64,000 nucleotides of DNA from Labedella phragmitis. Lineage in GTDB: Bacteria > Actinomycetota > Actinomycetes > Actinomycetales > Microbacteriaceae. The DNA is taken from assembly GCF_004078635.1 (NCBI RefSeq), contig NZ_RZNB01000004.1, positions 248,001 through 312,000 of the forward strand, in the 5' to 3' direction. Every line of letters begins with the position of its first letter. Position 1 is the stretch's first letter. Shown here piece by piece: positions 9,095 through 18,115 of the stretch. The position numbers and the translations under genes are program-made. The notes beneath the pieces were generated by a model. That model saw only the letters and a program-made list of their open reading frames with translations, searched no databases and was not told the origin of the DNA.

Positions 9095-12000
9095 ATGAAG
9101 AACCTCGCCCGATTCAGCCTGCACAACCGGTCGCTCATCACGCTCCTCGCGATCGTGTCCGCCGTCTTCGGCTGCATCGCCTTCTCGTCCATGCGCCAGG
9201 ACCTCGTGCCCGCGATGGCGTCACCGACGATCTCCATCGTGACCTCGTACGAGGCGGCGACGCCGACCGTGGTGGACAGCGAGGTCTCGAGCGTCATCGA
9301 GACGATCGTCGAGTCGGTCGACGGTCTCGAGTCGACGACGACGTACAGCGGATCGGGGCTGTCGCTCGTGACCGCGACCTTCGAACTCGGGCTCGACACG
9401 ACGGACGTGAGCGAGCAGATCTCCAAGAAGATCGGCGAGAACCGCACGCTGCTGCCCGACGACCTCAAGCCGCAGGTCTCGGCGGCCTCCGTCGACGACT
9501 TCCCCGTCATGCAGTTCGCCATCAGCCCGGGCGAGACGCAACTGACGAAGACGCTGCAGGACTCCATCTCGAAGCGCGTCGAGGGTGTCGCCGGTGTCCG
9601 CGAGGCACGGTTCGTCGGTGTCGCCGACGACCAGATGCAGGTCAAGCTCGACGAGTCGCGGAGCGACGAGACGGGCATCCGCATCAGCGACCTCCAGGCC
9701 GCCATCCTGTCGGGAGGCGCCGTCGACGCGTCCGGCTCGGTGACCGAGGGCGAGCGCACGTTCGACGTGCAGAGCGGCACGGCCGTCGGCGACGCCGAGG
9801 ACATCGCCGCGATCCCCGTCGTCGCTCCGAAGACAGGCGAGACCCTCACGGTCGGCGAGGTCGCGACCGTGCAGCACATGGTCCCGGGGGCGTCGATCGT
9901 CTCCCGTGTCGACGGCGATCCGACGGTCGTCATGATGGTCACGAAGGTCCCGAACGCCAACACCGTCGAACTCGCGAAGAACGTCGCGGCGGAGATGGCC
10001 GACGTCGACGCGAAGTACGACCTCGAGTCCACCGTCGTGTTCGATCAGTCCCCCTACATCCAGAAGTCGATCGAGACCCTTGCGACCGAGGGACTCATCG
10101 GACTCGTGTGCGCCGTCATCGTGGTGCTGTTCTTCCTCGCGTCGATCCGGACCACTCTCGTGACGGCGTTCTCGATCCCGAGTTCGATCCTCCTCGCGGC
10201 GATCGCGATGACCGCAGCCGGTTTCTCGATCAACATGATCACGCTCGCGGCCCTCACCGTGGCGATCGGACGTGTCGTCGACGACTCGATCGTGGTCGTC
10301 GAGAGCATCGAACGCGAGATGCTCGTGACGGCCGACCGGTTCACGGCCATCACAACGGGCGTCGCCACGGTCGCGAGCGCGGTGATGTCGTCGACGCTCA
10401 CAACGGTCGCCGTCTTCCTTCCCATCGCCTACATCGGGGGGACGATCGGCGAGCTCTTCCGTCCCTTCGCACTCACCGCCGCCGCCGCCATGCTCGCGTC
10501 CCTCGTCATCTCGCTCACGATCATCCCCGTGCTCGCGTACTGGTTCGTGCACCCGCGCCCGCTGCAGCCGACGCGTCCGCGATTCGACGAGCGCGTCCGC
10601 AACCGCATCGACCGCGGCTACCGCCCCGTCATCACGTGGTCGCTCGCTCGACCCTGGCGCATCGTCGCGTTCAGCCTGGCGATCGTCGCGGGTACGAGCG
10701 TCATCATCCCGGGATTGTCCACCGGGTACCTCGCTCCCCTCGGCGACACGCAGATCCGCGTCATGCAGAAGCTCGATCCCACGACGAGCGTCGCCTCGCA
10801 GCAGAAGTCGGCGGAGATCATCGAGGGCGCGCTCGCCAAGGTCGACGGCGTCGAACGGGTCCAGACCTCGATCCGCTCGTCGGGATCCATCATCAAGGAC
10901 GCGTCTCTCGGCGGTGGTGCCGGGATCGCGTCGTATCTGCTCTCGACGCCGCCCGATGTCGACCAGACGGCGATGATCGACGAGGTGCGCGACCGCCTCG
11001 AGTCGCTCCCCGAGTACGACACGCTGGGCGAGATCGACTACTCGATCGCGAGCGACATGGAGTTCTCCTCCGGCATCGAGATCTCCGTGACGGCGATCGA
11101 CGACGCCGGACTGACGGAGGCCATCGCTGCGGTCACCGAGAATGTCGAGGCCCTCAGTACGGTCGCCGACACCGAATCGACGGCGGCCAACACGGTCGAG
11201 CACGTCGACATCGACGTCGACGGCGAGAAGACGATCGAGTACGACCTGACCGATCAGGACGTGCGCGACGCTGTCACCGGCGCGCTCTCGAGCGCCGAAG
11301 CCGGGACGATGGTCGTCGGCGGCGACACGCTCGACATCCTCGTGTACCCGGAGAAGAGGATCACGGCCACGGCGGACCTCGACGACATCCCGATCGACAC
11401 GCCGATGGACGGCGAGAAACCACTGTCCACGTTCGCGACGGTCACGAAGACCGCGGGTCCCGTCGTCGTCCAGAGCCAGCAGGGGCTCCGGTCGGCCGTC
11501 ATCACGGTCGAGCCGCGCACCGACAATCTCGGAGCGACGTCCGATCAGCTCGCGGCGGCGATCGATGACATCGACCTTCCCGACGGGGCGACCGTGAGCC
11601 TCGGCGGTTCGGTCACGGCTCGCGTCGACGCCTTCCAGCAGATGGGGATCGTGAGCCTCATCGCCGTGCTCATCGTCTACACGATCATGGTCGCGGCGTT
11701 CCGCTCGCTCGTGCAGCCCGCGCTCCTGCTCGTCGCCATCCCGTTCGCGGCGACGGGCGGCGCCATCATCCAGGGCATCTCGGGAGAGCCCATCGGCATC
11801 CCGTCGCTCATCGGTTGCCTCATGCTCGTGGGCATCGTCGTCACGAACTCCATCGTTCTCGTCGACCTCGTCAATCAACGGCGGGCGGCGGGCATGCCTC
11901 TCCATGAGGCGATCATCGATGGCGCCTCCCGTCGCATCCGGCCCATCCTCATGACGGCCGCCGCGACGGTCTTCGCACTCGTGCCGATGGCGCTCGGCTT

Positions 12001-13300
12001 CACGAACAGCAGCGCCTTCATCTCCCGTCCGCTCGCGCTCGTCGTGATCGGCGGGCTCGTGTCGTCGACACTGCTCACGCTCATCGTGCTGCCGGTGCTG
12101 TACTTCCTGCTCGAGCGGTGGCGCGAGCAGCGTCGCGATCGTCGCGTCGAGAGCGAGGACGACGGGGTTCCGCGCTACAAGCGCGGCGCGACCCCGAGCG
12201 CGGGCCGTTTGGGACGCCCGGCCGCCGCCGGACGCGCTCCCGTTCGCCCCTCGCCGCGGCGTGCACCGATCGAGCGCCCGAGTCGCTCGGAACCGCGGAC
12301 CCGACCGCGCGTCGTGGCTCCGTCCCCGACTCCGCCGGAACGTCCGCTGCATGACCACGGCGGACGCACCTCCGCGCCCGATGGGTCGGAGCGCGGCGGC
12401 ACCCGCACCCGGTACGTCGCTCGGCTCCGTTCCTCGACGACATCGAGCATTGATCGCGACCAGCCCTCGCGACAGGCGCCCCGATCGCGGGAGGCGGATC
12501 CCGCGCACCACGGCGTCTCCCGAGTCGCCCCGACGGGAGAGCCCGTCCTGCACATCGGTCCCGTCCGCGAGGACCCGACTCCGGCGACGCACCCGGCAGC
12601 GGATCTCGAACGCACGACCCGGTTCGTACCCGCCGTGACCGCGTCAGCGCCAGTACCATCGCCGTCCATGTCGGCGGCTGAGTCGTCACCGGATCCCCGT
12701 CCCGTCCCGCTCATCACTCCGACCCCGGCGCTCGCTCGGCCCTCCTCGGCCCCCTGGGGCGCGTCGACGGGCGCGGGCGCCGCGGCGCCGGGCGGGGGGC
12801 GACGGACGCATCGAGGCGCGTCGTCGCAGTACGTCACCTTCTCGCAGGACGAGGAACGGCTCGAGACCGCCACCCTGAGCACGTGGTGGACCATCGGGTC
12901 GGGCGGGCGGCGTCCGCTCCTCATGATCGATCCGTTCACCCCGCACGCGAGCCACGGCGTCGGCGTCGCGACCCCGGTCCGCGCCCTCGAGTTCTCGGGC
13001 AGCACCCTCTCGCCCGATCAGTTCTCGATGGCAGCCCGGCTCTCGCAACTCCTCCGGACCGAACTGCACGGCTATTCCTACTTCGCCGCCCAGCTCGTCC
13101 TGTGGGAGATCCTCGGGCCGAGCGTGGACCCCGACGTCGACGTGCGCGTCCCTGCCGAGGACGCCGACGTCGTCGGGCGCGAGTTCGACTCCCTGTACGA
13201 TCGTGTGCTCAGCACGACGACCGAGCCGGAACCCGCCATGTGGGTCGTGACGCCCACCGCGGCGTCGGAGCCGCGCATGCTCATCGCCGGGCTCGATTGA
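9095..13300 (+). CDS. RND-family efflux permease with long C-terminal extension
   Basis: Residues 1 to about 1008 form a complete AcrB/SwrC-like RND permease. It has an N-terminal helix after MKNLARFSLHNRSLI, two large extracytoplasmic loops, twelve predicted helices and the TM4 proton-relay motif RVVDDSIVVVE with Asp396 and Asp397. RND pumps use the proton gradient to export drugs, lipids or metals. The frame then continues for about 390 residues: a Pro/Arg/Ser-rich linker (about 1009-1245) and a compact 155-residue domain I do not recognise (from SSQYVTFSQDEERLETATL to the end). No membrane-fusion adaptor is encoded nearby. As in Bacillus SwrC, the pump may act without an outer-membrane channel. 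The ATG at 9095 gives the normal RND N-terminus. Confidence 0.88.
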   Translation: MKNLARFSLHNRSLITLLAIVSAVFGCIAFSSMRQDLVPAMASPTISIVTSYEAATPTVVDSEVSSVIETIVESVDGLESTTTYSGSGLSLVTATFELGLDTTDVSEQISKKIGENRTLLPDDLKPQVSAASVDDFPVMQFAISPGETQLTKTLQDSISKRVEGVAGVREARFVGVADDQMQVKLDESRSDETGIRISDLQAAILSGGAVDASGSVTEGERTFDVQSGTAVGDAEDIAAIPVVAPKTGETLTVGEVATVQHMVPGASIVSRVDGDPTVVMMVTKVPNANTVELAKNVAAEMADVDAKYDLESTVVFDQSPYIQKSIETLATEGLIGLVCAVIVVLFFLASIRTTLVTAFSIPSSILLAAIAMTAAGFSINMITLAALTVAIGRVVDDSIVVVESIEREMLVTADRFTAITTGVATVASAVMSSTLTTVAVFLPIAYIGGTIGELFRPFALTAAAAMLASLVISLTIIPVLAYWFVHPRPLQPTRPRFDERVRNRIDRGYRPVITWSLARPWRIVAFSLAIVAGTSVIIPGLSTGYLAPLGDTQIRVMQKLDPTTSVASQQKSAEIIEGALAKVDGVERVQTSIRSSGSIIKDASLGGGAGIASYLLSTPPDVDQTAMIDEVRDRLESLPEYDTLGEIDYSIASDMEFSSGIEISVTAIDDAGLTEAIAAVTENVEALSTVADTESTAANTVEHVDIDVDGEKTIEYDLTDQDVRDAVTGALSSAEAGTMVVGGDTLDILVYPEKRITATADLDDIPIDTPMDGEKPLSTFATVTKTAGPVVVQSQQGLRSAVITVEPRTDNLGATSDQLAAAIDDIDLPDGATVSLGGSVTARVDAFQQMGIVSLIAVLIVYTIMVAAFRSLVQPALLLVAIPFAATGGAIIQGISGEPIGIPSLIGCLMLVGIVVTNSIVLVDLVNQRRAAGMPLHEAIIDGASRRIRPILMTAAATVFALVPMALGFTNSSAFISRPLALVVIGGLVSSTLLTLIVLPVLYFLLERWREQRRDRRVESEDDGVPRYKRGATPSAGRLGRPAAAGRAPVRPSPRRAPIERPSRSEPRTRPRVVAPSPTPPERPLHDHGGRTSAPDGSERGGTRTRYVARLRSSTTSSIDRDQPSRQAPRSREADPAHHGVSRVAPTGEPVLHIGPVREDPTPATHPAADLERTTRFVPAVTASAPVPSPSMSAAESSPDPRPVPLITPTPALARPSSAPWGASTGAGAAAPGGGRRTHRGASSQYVTFSQDEERLETATLSTWWTIGSGGRRPLLMIDPFTPHASHGVGVATPVRALEFSGSTLSPDQFSMAARLSQLLRTELHGYSYFAAQLVLWEILGPSVDPDVDVRVPAEDADVVGREFDSLYDRVLSTTTEPEPAMWVVTPTAASEPRMLIAGLD

Positions 13301-13320
13301 GCAGCTTCCACCAGGCACGA

Positions 13321-13356
13321 CGAAGGGCCCCGGAGCTTTCGCTCCGGGGCCCTTCG
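13321..13356. terminator. Bidirectional terminator between RND gene and tuf
   Basis: A perfect 16-bp inverted repeat, CGAAGGGCCCCGGAGC and its complement, flanks the loop TTTC. It lies 20 bases after the RND stop and 17 bases after the tuf stop, between two convergent genes, so it can serve both. Confidence 0.9.
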
Positions 13357-13373
13357 TCAGCAGTCGGAAAGGA

Positions 13374-14567
13374 CTACTTGATGATGCTCGTGACGGTACC
13401 GGCACCGACGGTGCGGCCACCCTCACGGATAGCGAAGCCGAGGCCCTCTTCCATGGCGATCGGCTGGATGAGCTCGACCGTCATCTCCGTGGTGTCGCCG
13501 GGCATGACCATCTCGGTGCCCTCAGGCAGCGTGATGACGCCGGTGACGTCCGTGGTGCGGAAGTAGAACTGCGGGCGGTAGTTCGCGTAGAACGGGTTGT
13601 GACGCCCACCCTCGTCCTTGGAGAGGATGTACGCGGTGCCCTCGAACTGGGTGTGCGGCGTGACCGAACCCGGCTTGACGACGACCTGACCGCGCTCGAC
13701 GTCCTCACGCTTCGTTCCACGAAGGAGCAGACCACAGTTCTCACCGGCCCACGCCTCGTCGAGCTGCTTGTGGAACATCTCGATACCCGTGACGATCGTC
13801 TTCTGCGTCGGACGGATGCCGACGATCTCGACCTCCGAGTTGATCGCGAGCGTGCCACGCTCGGCGCGGCCCGTGACGACGGTTCCACGACCGGTGATCG
13901 TGAAGACGTCCTCGATCGGCATGAGGAACGGCTTGTCCTTGTCGCGCACCGGGTCCGGGATGGACTCGTCGACGGCGTCCATGAGCTCGACGATCGCGTT
14001 GACCCACTGCTCGTCGCCCTCGAGAGCCTTGAGGCCCGAGACGCGGACGACGGGAGCGTTGTCACCATCGAAGTCCTGGCTGGAGAGGAGCTCACGAACC
14101 TCGAGCTCGACGAGCTCGAGGATCTCCTCGTCGTCGACCATGTCCGACTTGTTGAGCGCGACGAGCAGGTAGGGCACGCCGACCTGCTTCGCGAGCAGAA
14201 CGTGCTCACGCGTCTGAGCCATGGGGCCGTCGGTGGCGGCGACCACGAGGATCGCGCCGTCCATCTGAGCAGCACCGGTGATCATGTTCTTGATGTAGTC
14301 GGCGTGACCAGGGGCGTCGACGTGCGCGTAGTGGCGCTTCGGCGTCTCGTACTCGACGTGCGAGATGTTGATCGTGATGCCGCGCTGGCGCTCCTCGGGA
14401 GCGGAGTCGATCGACGCGAAGTCGCGCTGAACGTTGGTGGCCGACGGGTACTTGTCGGCGAGCACCTTCGAGATCGCTGCGGTCAGGGTGGTCTTGCCGT
14501 GGTCGACGTGACCGATCGTACCGATGTTGACGTGCGGCTTGGTCCGCTCGAACTTGGCCTTAGCCAC
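13374..14567 (-). CDS. tuf: Elongation factor Tu
   Basis: The 397-residue EF-Tu has the P-loop [11 protein letters not shown], the switch region with [27 protein letters not shown] and the NKSDM guanine-specificity motif. It delivers aminoacyl-tRNA to the ribosome. The start codon is GTG (13+ conserved residues [14 protein letters not shown] follow) with a GAGGAGG ribosome binding site. It is the last gene of the str operon, 151 bases after fusA, and ends at the shared terminator. Confidence 0.99.
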   Translation of the reverse strand: MAKAKFERTKPHVNIGTIGHVDHGKTTLTAAISKVLADKYPSATNVQRDFASIDSAPEERQRGITINISHVEYETPKRHYAHVDAPGHADYIKNMITGAAQMDGAILVVAATDGPMAQTREHVLLAKQVGVPYLLVALNKSDMVDDEEILELVELEVRELLSSQDFDGDNAPVVRVSGLKALEGDEQWVNAIVELMDAVDESIPDPVRDKDKPFLMPIEDVFTITGRGTVVTGRAERGTLAINSEVEIVGIRPTQKTIVTGIEMFHKQLDEAWAGENCGLLLRGTKREDVERGQVVVKPGSVTPHTQFEGTAYILSKDEGGRHNPFYANYRPQFYFRTTDVTGVITLPEGTEMVMPGDTTEMTVELIQPIAMEEGLGFAIREGGRTVGAGTVTSIIK

Positions 14568-14718
14568 TGTGGGTCCTCCTCAGGACTCGTGTAGGTGCCC
14601 GGACGCTGGATTGCGCCCGGTTTTCTACGGGGTTTGTGTATTCATGTTACAAGGGTCTACCCGCTGCAACGACACCGTGTGATCCACACCGTGTGCTCGT
14701 CGGAACCCTCCGGGCGAA
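14568..14718 (-). other. fusA-tuf intergenic region, possible secondary tuf promoter
   Basis: The gap is larger than others in this operon. On the minus strand a TAACAT -10-like hexamer (14644-14649) is preceded at 18 bases by GTCGTT. The match to consensus is poor at -35, so a separate tuf promoter is possible but weak. No gene is seen. Confidence 0.25.
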
Positions 14719-16833
14719 CTACTCGCCCTTGCCCTTCTGGACGATCTCCTCGGCGACAGCCTTGGGAACCTCAGCGTAGCTCTCGAAGGTCATCGAGAAC
14801 ACCGCGCGACCCGAGGTCTTCGACCGCAGATCACCGATGTACCCGAACATCTCCGACAGAGGGACGTTCGCCCGGACGACCTTGACGCCGGAAGCGTCCT
14901 CCATCGACTGGATCTGGCCGCGGCGGGAGTTCAGGTCGCCGATGACGTCGCCCATGTACTCCTCGGGCGTGCGCACCTCGACCGCCATGAGCGGCTCGAG
15001 GATGACGGGGCTCGCCTTGCGAGCGGCCTCCTTGAAGCCCATCGAGCCGGCGATCTTGAACGCCATCTCCGACGAGTCGACGTCGTGCGCCGCGCCATCC
15101 ATGAGGATGGCCTTCACGCCCACCATCGGGTATCCGGCGAGGATGCCGACGTTCAGCGCGTCGCGGAAGCCCTGGTCGACCGAGGGGATGTACTCGCGCG
15201 GGATGCGACCACCGGTGACCTTGTTCTCGAACTCGTAGGTCTTCTCCGCGGTCACCTCCATCGGCTCGATCGCGAACTGGATCTTCGCGAACTGGCCGGA
15301 ACCACCGGTCTGCTTCTTGTGCGTGTAGTCGTGACGCTCGACGGCCTTGCGGATCGTCTCGCGGTACGCCACCTGCGGCTTGCCGACGTTCGCCTCGACG
15401 CGGAACTCGCGCTTCATGCGGTCGACGAGGATGTCGAGGTGGAGCTCGCCCATGCCCTTGATGACGGTCTGACCCGTCTCGGCGTTCTGCTCGACGCGGA
15501 ACGTCGGGTCCTCTTCGGCGAGCTTCTGGATGGCGACGGAGAGCTTCTCCTGGTCGGCCTTCGTCTTCGGCTCGATCGCGACCTCGATGACGGGCTCGGG
15601 GAACGTCATCGACTCGAGGACGACCTGGTCGGACGGGTCGCACAGGGTGTCACCCGTGGTCGTGTCCTTGAGGCCGATGACCGCGTAGATGTGGCCGGCG
15701 GTCACCGAATCGACGGGGTTCTCCTTGTTGGCGTGCATCTGGAAGATCTTCCCGATGCGCTCCTTCTTGCCCTTGGTCGAGTTGGCGACGGCTGCACCGG
15801 AGTCGACATGACCCGAGTACACGCGCACGTAGGTGAGGCGACCGAAGAACGGGTGCACCGCGACCTTGAACGCGAGAGCCGAGAACGGCTCGGTCGCGTC
15901 GGCGTGACGCAGGACGATCTTCTCCTCGTCCTTGATGTCGTGGCCTTCGACGGCCGGGACGTCGAGGGGCGAGGGGAGGTAGTCGACGACGGCATCGAGC
16001 ATCGGCTGGACGCCGCGGTTCTTGAACGCGGAGCCGCACAGCACGGGGTAGATCTCGCTGTTGACGGTGAGCTTGCGGATGGCGCCCTTGATCTCGGCGA
16101 CCGTGAGCTCCTCGCCACCGAAGAACTTCTCGAGGAGCGCGTCGTCCGTCTCGGCGACGGTCTCGAGCAGTGCCTGACGGTACTCCTCCGCCTTCTCCTT
16201 GAGGTCGGCCGGGATCTCCTCGATCTCGTACTTCGCGCCCATCTGGACGTCACCCTTGGAGTCGCCGCGCCACGTGAGGGCGCGCATCTCGACGAGGTCG
16301 ACGACACCCTCGAAGGAACTCTCCGAACCGATCGGGAGCTGCAGCACGAGCGGCTTGGCGCCGAGGCGCTTGATGATCGTGTCGACCGTGAAGTAGAAGT
16401 CGGCGCCGAGCTTGTCCATCTTGTTGACGAAGCAGATGCGCGGGACGTCGTACTTGTCGGCCTGACGCCAGACGGTCTCGGACTGGGGCTCGACGCCCTC
16501 CTTGCCGTCGAAGACGGCGACGGCGCCGTCGAGGACGCGGAGCGAACGCTCCACCTCGACGGTGAAGTCGACGTGACCGGGGGTGTCGATGATGTTGATC
16601 TGGTTCTTGTTCCAGAAACAGGTCGTCGCGGCGGACGTGATGGTGATGCCGCGCTCCTGCTCCTGCGCCATCCAGTCCATCGTCGCCGCACCGTCGTGCA
16701 CTTCGCCGATCTTGTGGGTGATACCCGTGTAGAACAGGATGCGCTCGGTGGTGGTGGTCTTGCCGGCATCGATGTGAGCCATGATGCCGATGTTGCGGAC
16801 CTTGTTCAGGTCGGTGAGCACGTCTTGTGCCAC
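14719..16833 (-). CDS. fusA: Elongation factor G
   Basis: The 704-residue translocase starts at a GTG codon after the strong site GGAGGAATACCC. The G domain shows [21 protein letters not shown] and NKMD. The later domains include the catalytic domain IV region and the C-terminal EF-G fold with [18 protein letters not shown] drives tRNA/mRNA translocation and, with RRF, ribosome recycling. The length matches bacterial EF-G. It lies 81 bases downstream of rpsG. Confidence 0.99.
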   Translation of the reverse strand: MAQDVLTDLNKVRNIGIMAHIDAGKTTTTERILFYTGITHKIGEVHDGAATMDWMAQEQERGITITSAATTCFWNKNQINIIDTPGHVDFTVEVERSLRVLDGAVAVFDGKEGVEPQSETVWRQADKYDVPRICFVNKMDKLGADFYFTVDTIIKRLGAKPLVLQLPIGSESSFEGVVDLVEMRALTWRGDSKGDVQMGAKYEIEEIPADLKEKAEEYRQALLETVAETDDALLEKFFGGEELTVAEIKGAIRKLTVNSEIYPVLCGSAFKNRGVQPMLDAVVDYLPSPLDVPAVEGHDIKDEEKIVLRHADATEPFSALAFKVAVHPFFGRLTYVRVYSGHVDSGAAVANSTKGKKERIGKIFQMHANKENPVDSVTAGHIYAVIGLKDTTTGDTLCDPSDQVVLESMTFPEPVIEVAIEPKTKADQEKLSVAIQKLAEEDPTFRVEQNAETGQTVIKGMGELHLDILVDRMKREFRVEANVGKPQVAYRETIRKAVERHDYTHKKQTGGSGQFAKIQFAIEPMEVTAEKTYEFENKVTGGRIPREYIPSVDQGFRDALNVGILAGYPMVGVKAILMDGAAHDVDSSEMAFKIAGSMGFKEAARKASPVILEPLMAVEVRTPEEYMGDVIGDLNSRRGQIQSMEDASGVKVVRANVPLSEMFGYIGDLRSKTSGRAVFSMTFESYAEVPKAVAEEIVQKGKGE

Positions 16834-16914
16834 GGGTATTCCTCCGGGGGAGATAAGGGGTTCGGATGCCGAACGAGGCGGGGGCCGACACGGACGTGCC
16901 GGCCCCGGCAGCGA

Positions 16915-17385
16915 CTACCAGCGGTAGTGCGCGAACGCCTTGTTCGACTCGGCCATCTTGTGGGTGTCTTCGCGGCGCTTGACCGCTGCACCGAGGCCGT
17001 TCGATGCGTCGAGGATCTCGTTGGTGAGACGCTCGGTCATGGTCTTCTCACGACGACCCTTCGCGTAGCTCACGAGCCAGCGCAGGGCGAGGGTGTTCGC
17101 ACGGTGAGGCTTGACCTCGACCGGCACCTGGTAGGTCGAGCCACCGACGCGGCGGCTCTTGACCTCGAGGGTCGGGCGGACGTTGTCGAGCGCCTTCTTG
17201 AGCGTGACGACGGCGTCCTGACCGTTCTTCGCGGCGACACCGGCGAGCGCGTCGTAGACGATGCGCTCGGCGAGGCCCTTCTTGCCGTCGAGGAGGATCT
17301 TGTTGACGAGCTGGCTCACAACGGGGGCGCCGTAGACGGGGTCTGCGACGACGGGGCGCTTGGGAGCTGGTCCTTTACGAGGCAT
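16915..17385 (-). CDS. rpsG: 30S ribosomal protein S7
   Basis: The 156-residue protein [23 protein letters not shown] is S7 at its normal length, ending [10 protein letters not shown]7 nucleates the 30S head and contacts tRNA at the E site. It starts four bases after the rpsL stop. Confidence 0.98.
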   Translation of the reverse strand: MPRKGPAPKRPVVADPVYGAPVVSQLVNKILLDGKKGLAERIVYDALAGVAAKNGQDAVVTLKKALDNVRPTLEVKSRRVGGSTYQVPVEVKPHRANTLALRWLVSYAKGRREKTMTERLTNEILDASNGLGAAVKRREDTHKMAESNKAFAHYRW

Positions 17386-17389
17386 TTAC

Positions 17390-17758
17390 TCAACCCTTCT
17401 TCGCGCCGTAGCGGCTACGGGCCTGCTTGCGGTTCTTCACGGCCTGCGTGTCGAGGGCGCCGCGGACGATCTTGTAACGGACGCCGGGGAGGTCCTTCAC
17501 TCGGCCGCCACGCACGAGCACCATCGAGTGCTCCTGGAGGTTGTGACCCTCGCCGGGGATGTAGGCCGTGACCTCGGTCCCGTTCGAGAGCTTCACACGA
17601 GCGACCTTGCGCATCGCCGAGTTCGGCTTCTTGGGCGTCGTCGTGTACACGCGCGTGCATACGCCGCGCTGCTGCGGGTTGGCCTTGAGGGCGGGAGCCT
17701 TGGTCTTCTGGACCTTCGGCGACCGGCCCTTCCGGACCAACTGCTGAATGGTTGGCAC
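17390..17758 (-). CDS. rpsL: 30S ribosomal protein S12
   Basis: The 122-residue S12 begins [14 protein letters not shown] after a GTG start preceded by AAGGAGAAG. The decoding-centre loops are wild type: [13 protein letters not shown] and [12 protein letters not shown] keep the lysines whose replacement gives streptomycin resistance. It is the first gene of the str operon. A leader of nearly 290 bases precedes it. Confidence 0.98.
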   Translation of the reverse strand: MPTIQQLVRKGRSPKVQKTKAPALKANPQQRGVCTRVYTTTPKKPNSAMRKVARVKLSNGTEVTAYIPGEGHNLQEHSMVLVRGGRVKDLPGVRYKIVRGALDTQAVKNRKQARSRYGAKKG

Positions 17759-18046
17759 TTCTTCTCCTTGATATGTGCTGCACGGTGACAGCGGGTGTTT
17801 TCGAGCATTCGCCTCGCGCTCCGCCCGATCGGATCGGAGGGGGACGTGACGAGTTCAACTGGACCCACCGGGCTCCCGGAGTCGAGAGCCTGTTGGTGTG
17901 GTGGGTATGCCGTGGGGGTGTCCCGCTCGGAAGGACGGCCTGACGGCCGTACTCGGAGAGCAGGGATCCCTGAAGTGCGTGAGTGACGAAGCGATCGGGA
18001 GTCACACTGTTTCAGGCATGACGACCGGCGCACCGAAGCGCACACC
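17759..18046 (-). other. str operon untranslated leader, no gene
   Basis: This stretch between the candidate str promoter and rpsL shows no gene with typical codon use on either strand. A 6-bp perfect stem with the loop TGAC lies at 17935-17950. I recognise no known leader motif. Confidence 0.45.
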
Positions 18047-18052
18047 CGGCCA

Positions 18053-18081
18053 AGTGTAATCGGCCGGAGGGCCCCGGTCAA
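18053..18081 (-). promoter_or_regulatory. Candidate strong promoter of the str operon
   Basis: On the minus strand TTGACC (-35, 18076-18081) and TACACT (-10, 18053-18058) are exactly 17 bases apart, close to the sigma-70 consensus. Transcription would start near 18046, about 288 bases before rpsL. The -35 hexamer falls inside the terminator hairpin of the preceding gene. Confidence 0.7.
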
Positions 18082-18095
18082 ACGACCGAGGCCCC
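18068..18095 (-). terminator. Hairpin terminator after the Pro/Gln-rich membrane protein gene
   Basis: In the minus-strand RNA GGGGCCTCGGTC pairs with GACCGGGGCCCT around a four-base loop, with G-U wobbles only. It begins about 20 bases after the 18116 stop. Its distal arm contains the -35 element of the str promoter. Confidence 0.65.
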
Positions 18096-18115
18096 CCGGA
18101 CGACGCCGTCCCGCG

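Noticed and set aside
9221-12592. A very long open frame on the minus strand (over 1100 codons) opposite the RND gene
   Set aside because: Its product is Arg/Asp/His-rich low-complexity sequence with no family pattern, the usual antisense shadow of a GC-rich gene. The plus-strand frame has clear RND motifs.
17390-17758. Possible streptomycin-resistance changes in rpsL
   Set aside because: Both lysines in KKPNS and GGRVKDLPG are present, so the protein looks wild type at the known positions.
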